NCBI GenBank assembly: GCA_030145945.1 | Contig: JASLDK010000009.1 | Coordinates: 1 to 21,066, forward strand | Length of the DNA stretch: 21,066 nucleotides | Direction: 5' to 3' | Origin: Nocardioides sp. | GTDB taxonomy: Bacteria; Actinomycetota; Actinomycetes; Propionibacteriales; Nocardioidaceae | Part shown: in pieces, positions 16,679 to 21,066 of the stretch | Position numbering within the stretch: position 1 is the stretch's first letter | Layout of the letters: every line of letters begins with the position of its first letter | Program-made: the position numbers and the translations under genes | The notes under the pieces: generated by a model | Told to the model about the DNA's origin: nothing | What the model saw: the letters and a program-made list of their open reading frames with translations, nothing else | Databases searched by the model: none

Positions 16679-17917
16679 ATGCCGGGACCGAAGGTCTCCA
16701 AGCCGATGGATGAGCGGCTTCGGTCCTGGATCCTCGATTTCGTCGGCGCTGCGTCGGAGGCTCCCGCGGTCGATGGGTGGGTCAACCACGTGCTGGGCCG
16801 GATCGTCGGCGAGGTGGATGAGGTCCGTGACGATGCGGCTCTCCAGTCGGTGGTGAAATCGGCCTGCGACGCCCACTGGCGTGCCTTCCTGGCGAATCTC
16901 GGTCAGCCCGAGCAGACCTTCCACCTGGTGCACGAGGCGCGGGATGTTCCTCTCGTCCTCGCCCAGCACGGCTACGCCCTCCCCGTGATCTTCGAGATCT
17001 ACACCGCCGGAGAGCAGGCGGTGTGGGAGTTCATCACGTCGGAAGTGAAGAAGACGGAGTTGCCCGGCGTCAGTGAGGCTGATGCGCTGGTTCACTTCTG
17101 GACCCGGTCCAGCACCTGGTTCGATCGCTCGGTCGAACGGTCGGTCACGATCTACCAGGAGGAGGTCGAGCGAATCCGCCAGGGCGATGCCGCTCGGCGC
17201 CTCGAAGTGGTCCGCGAGATCCTCTCCGGCTCCTTGACCGACCCGCGCGAGGCCTCGGCGCGCCTCGGCGGTCATCCGATCTCGGGCTACCAGACCGCCG
17301 TCGTGCTCCACACTGCCGAGGACGCGGTGATCTCGGAACTGCCTCAAGCAACGGCCCGGATGGCTGGAACGCTGGGTCTGCGCAATCCGCTCATCGTGCA
17401 CCCGGGCGGACGTGACCTGTGGGCTTGGTTCGCATCGGCGGACCTCCCCGACCTGACGAGGCTCCAGGAAGCCACCGGTTGGTTGGCCGAGCGGGAGATC
17501 GTGGCCACGGTGGGATCGCCCGGATCGGGATTGGACGGGTTCGCGTCCTCCCACCACGAAGCGCTGGTCAGCCAGAAGATCAGCCTTCGCAACGCTCGCC
17601 CTGCCCCGATCACCTACTTCGCCGATGTCGAGCTGATGGCGTTGATCGGGGATGGCGCCGACATGAGGCGGTTCGTGCATCGCGTGCTGGGACGACTGAC
17701 CTCGACCGACGATCAGGTCGCACGACTGCGCATGACCGTCCAAGCACTGTTGGCCACGGGCAATGTGGAAGCGGCTGCCCAACGCCTGACAGTGCACAAG
17801 AACACCGTGCGCTACCGCATCGAACGGGCCGAGGAGTTGATGGGCAGACGACTCGCGGAAGCCTCCACCGAGATCGAGGTCGCACTCCGCTGCCACGAGA
17901 CCTTCTTCAGTTCTTGA
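16679..17917 (+). CDS. PucR/CdaR family transcriptional regulator
   Basis: A 412-residue regulator of the PucR family. Residues about 15-170 are a helical sensory region (RsbRD_N/PucR N-terminal type; HFWTRSSTWFDRSVERSVTIYQEE lies near its end). Residues about 190-330 form the GGDEF-like CdaR domain, and the C-terminal helix-turn-helix lies at about 357-398 (GNVEAAAQRLTVHKNTVRYRIERAEEL), with the VHKNTVRYRI recognition helix typical of the family. The start is uncertain: ATG 16679 is used, but GTG 16667 and ATG 16706 are in frame, and none has a clear Shine-Dalgarno sequence. Family members control catabolic genes near them, usually as activators responding to a pathway metabolite. The 3' end overlaps the convergent aldehyde dehydrogenase gene by 11 bp. 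The dehydrogenase/desaturase promoter region is the likely target. Confidence 0.88.
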   Translation: MPGPKVSKPMDERLRSWILDFVGAASEAPAVDGWVNHVLGRIVGEVDEVRDDAALQSVVKSACDAHWRAFLANLGQPEQTFHLVHEARDVPLVLAQHGYALPVIFEIYTAGEQAVWEFITSEVKKTELPGVSEADALVHFWTRSSTWFDRSVERSVTIYQEEVERIRQGDAARRLEVVREILSGSLTDPREASARLGGHPISGYQTAVVLHTAEDAVISELPQATARMAGTLGLRNPLIVHPGGRDLWAWFASADLPDLTRLQEATGWLAEREIVATVGSPGSGLDGFASSHHEALVSQKISLRNARPAPITYFADVELMALIGDGADMRRFVHRVLGRLTSTDDQVARLRMTVQALLATGNVEAAAQRLTVHKNTVRYRIERAEELMGRRLAEASTEIEVALRCHETFFSS

Positions 17918-19424
17918 TCCCGCGGTTGAGAACGGCGAGCAACCGGCCCAGGGCGCGGGTGCGACCAGCGCGGTAGGGGTAGGTGTGCAGGTCGCGGCGC
18001 AGGTGCCATCGCGACACGAGGATCGACTGCTGTCGGCAGTACTTCGTGATGCCCTCCTTGCCGTGCCGGCGGCCGATCCCAGACCCCGGCTTGGCCCCAC
18101 CCATGGGCAACTCCAGAGCGGTGTAGTTGACGACCGCGTCGTTGACCGTGACCGCACCGACCTCGAGGCGTCGGGCCACGGCCTCCGCGCGCTTGAGATC
18201 CCCTCCGAACACCGATCCGCACAGGCCGTACTCGGAGTCGTTCGCCAGTCGGATCGCCTCTTCGGCATCAGCCACCTTCATGATCGGCAGCGTGGGCCCA
18301 AAGGTCTCCTCACGCATGATGGCCATGTCGTGGTCGACATCGACAAGCACGGTGGGTGGATACCAGTGTCCCGCGCGGTCCGGTCGCTGGCCGCCGGTCA
18401 GCGCTCGCGCACCTGCGGCGAGCGCTTCGCTCACGTGACGGTCGATGATCTCGACCTGCGGGGGGAAGGTCAGTGAGCCGACATCAACGCTGCCCGGTCC
18501 GCCCGGCACGCCCTGACGCAAGGACGCAACCTTCTTCGTCACGCGCCGCACGAACTCGTCGTACACGGGGGCTTCGACATAGCAGCGCTCGATGGAGATG
18601 CAGGTCTGACCGCAGTTGAACATCGAGTAGTACGCCGCATGGGTCGTCGCACGCTCCAGGTCGGCGTCGGCCAGCACGACCATCGCGTCCTTGCCGCCGA
18701 GCTCCAACGACGCGGGGATCAGCCTCTCCGCGGCGCGCACCCCGACCTTGCGGCCGGTGACGGTCGATCCGGTGAACATCACCATGTCCACCTCGTCGAC
18801 CAACGCCGCCCCTGCTGACCCCGTGCCTGTCACCACGGTGAACACGCCGTCGGGCAGGCCGCTCGCCGCGAGTCCCCGAGCCAGCAGCAGCGAGGTCAGC
18901 GGTGTGATCTCGGACGGCTTGAGCAGGACCGAGTTGCCCGCCGCCAGCGCAGGGATGCAGTCGCCGAACGAGTTGGTGAGTGGGTAGTTCCACGGTCCGA
19001 TGACACCGATCAGGCCCATCGGTCGATACCGCTGGACGAGCTTCTTGCCCGCGACCAGTGGTTGGGCCGACTTGACCTTCGTCTCGGCGAGGTAGTTCGC
19101 GGCTTCCTTGGCCCAGAAGCCAAAGGCCGCTGCGCCGTAGTTGATCTCGGCCAGCAGCGCGTCCTCGTACGCCTTGCCTGTCTCCGACGAGATGGTCCGG
19201 GCGATCTCATCGGCATGGTCGGAGATCCAACGCTGCATCCGGCGAAGGACGACGCTGCGCCCCTTGAACCCCAGTTGCTCCCAGCCCGGTTGAGCGGCTC
19301 GGGCTCGCGCGGCCATCTCGGCCACCTCCGCGGCTGTGCGGTCGGGGACGTGGGCGATGACATCTCCGGTCGCCGGGTTCTCGATGGCGATCTGTGGGGG
19401 CGCGGACTGCTGGGTCGTGGTCAT
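17907..19424 (-). CDS. NAD(P)-dependent aldehyde dehydrogenase (possible succinate-semialdehyde dehydrogenase, GabD2-like)
   Basis: A 505-residue aldehyde dehydrogenase that oxidises an aldehyde to the acid. The cofactor-binding region has PWNYP with N146 and K169 in LLKPSE. The catalytic glutamate is E241 in LELGGKD, and the nucleophile is C275 in CGQTCISIERCY. The Rossmann GSTVTG motif is at 219-224. The GQTCISIER and GIGRRHGKEGITKY stretches resemble GabD2-type succinate-semialdehyde dehydrogenases, but the gene neighbours (a membrane oxygenase) suggest that a longer or different aldehyde is equally possible. A C-terminal extension of about 35 residues is basic. ATG 19424 is chosen because AAGGAG lies just upstream; the in-frame extension further upstream is not supported. 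The 3' end overlaps pucR tail to tail. Confidence 0.93.
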   Translation of the reverse strand: MTTTQQSAPPQIAIENPATGDVIAHVPDRTAAEVAEMAARARAAQPGWEQLGFKGRSVVLRRMQRWISDHADEIARTISSETGKAYEDALLAEINYGAAAFGFWAKEAANYLAETKVKSAQPLVAGKKLVQRYRPMGLIGVIGPWNYPLTNSFGDCIPALAAGNSVLLKPSEITPLTSLLLARGLAASGLPDGVFTVVTGTGSAGAALVDEVDMVMFTGSTVTGRKVGVRAAERLIPASLELGGKDAMVVLADADLERATTHAAYYSMFNCGQTCISIERCYVEAPVYDEFVRRVTKKVASLRQGVPGGPGSVDVGSLTFPPQVEIIDRHVSEALAAGARALTGGQRPDRAGHWYPPTVLVDVDHDMAIMREETFGPTLPIMKVADAEEAIRLANDSEYGLCGSVFGGDLKRAEAVARRLEVGAVTVNDAVVNYTALELPMGGAKPGSGIGRRHGKEGITKYCRQQSILVSRWHLRRDLHTYPYRAGRTRALGRLLAVLNRGIKN

Positions 19425-19453
19425 CGGGGCTCCTTGTCGAGACGGACGGGACA

Positions 19454-19474
19454 GGGCAACGCGACGCTTTGCCC
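19454..19474. repeat. Near-perfect inverted repeat in the aldehyde dehydrogenase leader/promoter
   Basis: Arms GGGCAACGCG and CGCTTTGCCC flank a central A at 19464; 9 of 10 pairs match. It lies 30-50 bp upstream of the dehydrogenase ATG. It could be a repressor operator or an mRNA hairpin. Confidence 0.4.
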
Positions 19475-19524
19475 GACGGTCGTCCACTGTTCTCCACGGG
19501 CACGGCGAGCGCCTCAGCAGCCGA

Positions 19525-19562
19525 GTCCAAAAGACGACGTCATGAGTTGGATCGATGTCCAA
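19525..19562. promoter_or_regulatory. Candidate activator operator (TCCAA/TTGGA half-sites)
   Basis: TTGGA 19547-19551 and TCCAA 19558-19562 form an inverted repeat with a 6-nt spacer (TTGGATCGATGTCCAA), and a further TCCAA is at 19526-19530. The repeat centre (19554.5) is 42.5 bp upstream of the predicted leaderless transcription start at 19597, the usual place for an activator that touches RNA polymerase. The neighbouring PucR protein is the obvious candidate binder; this is inference. Confidence 0.4.
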
Positions 19563-19584
19563 TGGCACGGCCCGTCGACGTCCC

Positions 19585-19590
19585 TAGGGT
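19585..19590 (+). promoter_or_regulatory. Putative -10 box (TAGGGT) of the desaturase-reductase gene
   Basis: TAGGGT is followed by CGAGGC (6 nt) and the ATG at 19597. No Shine-Dalgarno sequence is present. The -35 region overlaps the TCCAA half-site at 19558-19562. Confidence 0.5.
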
Positions 19591-19596
19591 CGAGGC

Positions 19597-21066
19597 ATGG
19601 ACACGACGACCGACCTTCGTGGGCGCACCAACAGCACTGAACAACGCAAGCCAGTGCGCGGACTGCCCGACCCCGGCGAGCGGGTGCCGGCCATGGCGTG
19701 GCCCACGCTGGCGCTGTACGCCGGAACCGTGGTGCTCTTCGCACTCGAGCTGGGCGGCGTACTGGCGTGGGGTTGGACCCCGTGGCTGACGGTTCCGATG
19801 GGCGCGGCGGTCACGTTCTTGATGTTCAGCGTCCTGCACGAGGCGACGCACCACGCGATCACCACCAACACCAGGATCAACAACCTGATAGGCCACGCGT
19901 CGGTTCCGTTCGTCGTACCGTGGGCGACCTTCCCGCTGGTCAAGTTCATCCACATCGAGCACCACCGCAACACCAACGAGCCCAAGTCGATCGACCCGGA
20001 TGCGTGGTGCGACGAGGGTCCGAAGGTGCTGCTGCCGCTGCGCTGGGCAACCATCGACATCTGGTACGTCGTGTTCTACCTGCGCCGAATCAAGGACCGT
20101 CCGCGTGCCGAGGTGGCCAAGGTCCTCACCACGTTCACCGTCGTCGTGGCTGCCTTCATCACTGTCGCGGCAGCTGGATACGGCAGCGAGTTGCTGTGGG
20201 CCTGGTTCATTCCGCAGCGGTTCGGCATCATGATCCTGGCCTGGTGGTTCGACTACCTGCCGCACCACGGGCTCACCAAGACGCAGCGGGAGGACAAGTT
20301 CCAGGCCACGCGTGTCCGGGTCGGCGGCGAAGCGGTCCTGACGCCGCTGTTCGTCTATCAGAACTACCACCTGGTGCATCACTTGCACCCGAGCATCCCG
20401 TTCTACCGCTACGTCCGGGCGTGGAAGCGCAACGAGCAGGCCTACCTCGACCGCGACGCCGCGATCTCGACCTGGTTCGGCCGCTCCCTGACGACCAGTG
20501 AGTACCGCACCTGGCGCCGTCTCACCGACGAGCTCACCCCCGCGGAAACCAACGGCTCCGGCCAACGCCCGGTCTTCCATCCGCTCCGGGTCATCGCCTT
20601 GGACAAGGTGACCGATGACAGCACTGCAGTGACGTTCGACGTGCCGGCGGACCTTGCCCACGAGTACCGCTACGTCCAAGGTCAGCACATCACGCTGCGC
20701 GCCGTCATCGACGGCGTTGACACCCGCCGCAGCTATTCGATCATCGAGCCGGTCTCCGCCAACACCTTGCGTGTCGCCGTGAAGTTGGTCCGAGGAGGCG
20801 TGTTCTCTACCTACGTCAACGAACACATGGCGGTCGACGAGATCGTCGACGTGATGACGCCCACCGGTGCCTTCAACGTGGACCTCGACGAGACCCAGGC
20901 TCGACACCATGTAGCCGTTGTGGCCGGATCGGGCATCACGCCGATGATGTCGACCATCGCAACCACGCTGGAGGTCGAACCCCTCAGCCGGTTCACGCTG
21001 ATCTATGGCAACCGCACGGCGGAGTGGACCATGTTCGACCGCACCATCGCGCGGTGGGAGCAGCAG
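19597..21066 (+). CDS. Membrane fatty-acid-desaturase/hydroxylase-type di-iron protein fused to a ferredoxin-reductase module (3' end cut)
   Basis: An open frame of 490 codons with no stop before the right edge. Residues 30-290 are a membrane di-iron oxygenase/desaturase: hydrophobic helices at about 37-58, 64-80, 177-200 and 208-222, and histidine clusters HEATHH (H81, H85, H86), HIEHH (H119, H122, H123), PHHG (H223, H224) and HLVHHLHP (H258, H261, H262). The last motif, followed by IPFYRYVRAW, resembles carotenoid hydroxylase/ketolase and acyl desaturase proteins. Residues about 329-490 are a PaaE-like flavin reductase: RRSYS (377-381) binds FAD, GGVFSTYVN is the phosphate-side motif, and GSGITP (444-449) is the NAD(P) motif, followed by LIYGNRT. 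A C-terminal 2Fe-2S domain is expected beyond the edge. The fusion would make a self-sufficient hydroxylase or desaturase; the substrate is unknown. The ATG is fixed by TAGGGT 6 nt upstream. Confidence 0.9.
   Translation, partial: MDTTTDLRGRTNSTEQRKPVRGLPDPGERVPAMAWPTLALYAGTVVLFALELGGVLAWGWTPWLTVPMGAAVTFLMFSVLHEATHHAITTNTRINNLIGHASVPFVVPWATFPLVKFIHIEHHRNTNEPKSIDPDAWCDEGPKVLLPLRWATIDIWYVVFYLRRIKDRPRAEVAKVLTTFTVVVAAFITVAAAGYGSELLWAWFIPQRFGIMILAWWFDYLPHHGLTKTQREDKFQATRVRVGGEAVLTPLFVYQNYHLVHHLHPSIPFYRYVRAWKRNEQAYLDRDAAISTWFGRSLTTSEYRTWRRLTDELTPAETNGSGQRPVFHPLRVIALDKVTDDSTAVTFDVPADLAHEYRYVQGQHITLRAVIDGVDTRRSYSIIEPVSANTLRVAVKLVRGGVFSTYVNEHMAVDEIVDVMTPTGAFNVDLDETQARHHVAVVAGSGITPMMSTIATTLEVEPLSRFTLIYGNRTAEWTMFDRTIARWEQQ

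Noticed and set aside
19540..20910. A 456-codon minus-strand frame opposite the desaturase-reductase gene.
   Set aside because: It covers conserved histidine and flavin motifs on the plus strand, and shows only shadow composition.

Overview
This is a GC-rich actinobacterial chromosome segment, most likely from a Nocardioides-like member of the Nocardioidaceae. The evidence is the strong G/C third-position bias, a mycothiol ligase gene (mshC, restricted to Actinobacteria), several actinobacteria-only families (DUF5703, DUF3090, SCO1664 family, MSMEG_4193-type phosphomutase) and many start codons placed 6-8 nt after a TANNNT -10 box (leaderless genes). The genus is an inference. No tRNA, rRNA, CRISPR array, insertion sequence or phage gene was seen. 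All 17 genes are intact except the two cut by the window edges, and no gene-free gap exceeds about 175 bp.

Layout. 1-529 (-): truncated single-pass membrane protein. 579-1937 (+): M20 metallopeptidase, divergent from the first gene. 2045-3864 (+): overlapping pair of an Aer-like PAS protein and a soluble methyl-accepting chemotaxis protein, a split aerotaxis-type receptor. 3878-5067 (-): DUF5703 gene overlapping an aldo/keto reductase. 5167-6009 (+): uppP. 6010-8301 (-): CorA-type Mg transporter and a secreted GH16 lipoprotein. 8421-11768 (+): histidine phosphatase, DUF3090, SCO1664-family kinase-like protein and mshC. 11778-12626 (-): PAC2 protein. 12767-16540 (+): B12-dependent methionine synthase metH. 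16679-21066: PucR-type regulator (+), aldehyde dehydrogenase (-) and a membrane desaturase/hydroxylase fused to a ferredoxin-reductase-type module (+, cut by the right edge).

From memory, the order M20 peptidase - DUF5703-like - uppP - phosphatase - DUF3090 - SCO1664 family - mshC - PAC2 - metH resembles Mycobacterium tuberculosis Rv2141c to Rv2124c. On that reading the chemoreceptor pair, aldo/keto reductase, corA and GH16 genes are lineage-specific additions to an old core block. The pucR/ALDH/desaturase-reductase group looks like a separate catabolic or lipid-modifying module, with the PucR protein as its probable local regulator.

The most interesting signal is the metH leader (12668-12760). 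It folds into the layout of an S-adenosylhomocysteine (SAH) riboswitch: a 6-bp P1, a 6-bp pseudoknot strand directly after P1, a UGCAA segment, an internal stem, a CCA.GCUCG return strand and a downstream pseudoknot partner. That partner overlaps an anti-Shine-Dalgarno sequence that pairs perfectly with the metH ribosome binding site. This predicts that SAH binding frees the ribosome binding site and turns metH on. Other points of note are recurrent leaderless promoters, overlapping divergent PAC2/metH promoters, hairpins that embed both stop codons at two convergent gene ends, and an inverted repeat centred at -42.5 of the desaturase-reductase promoter.
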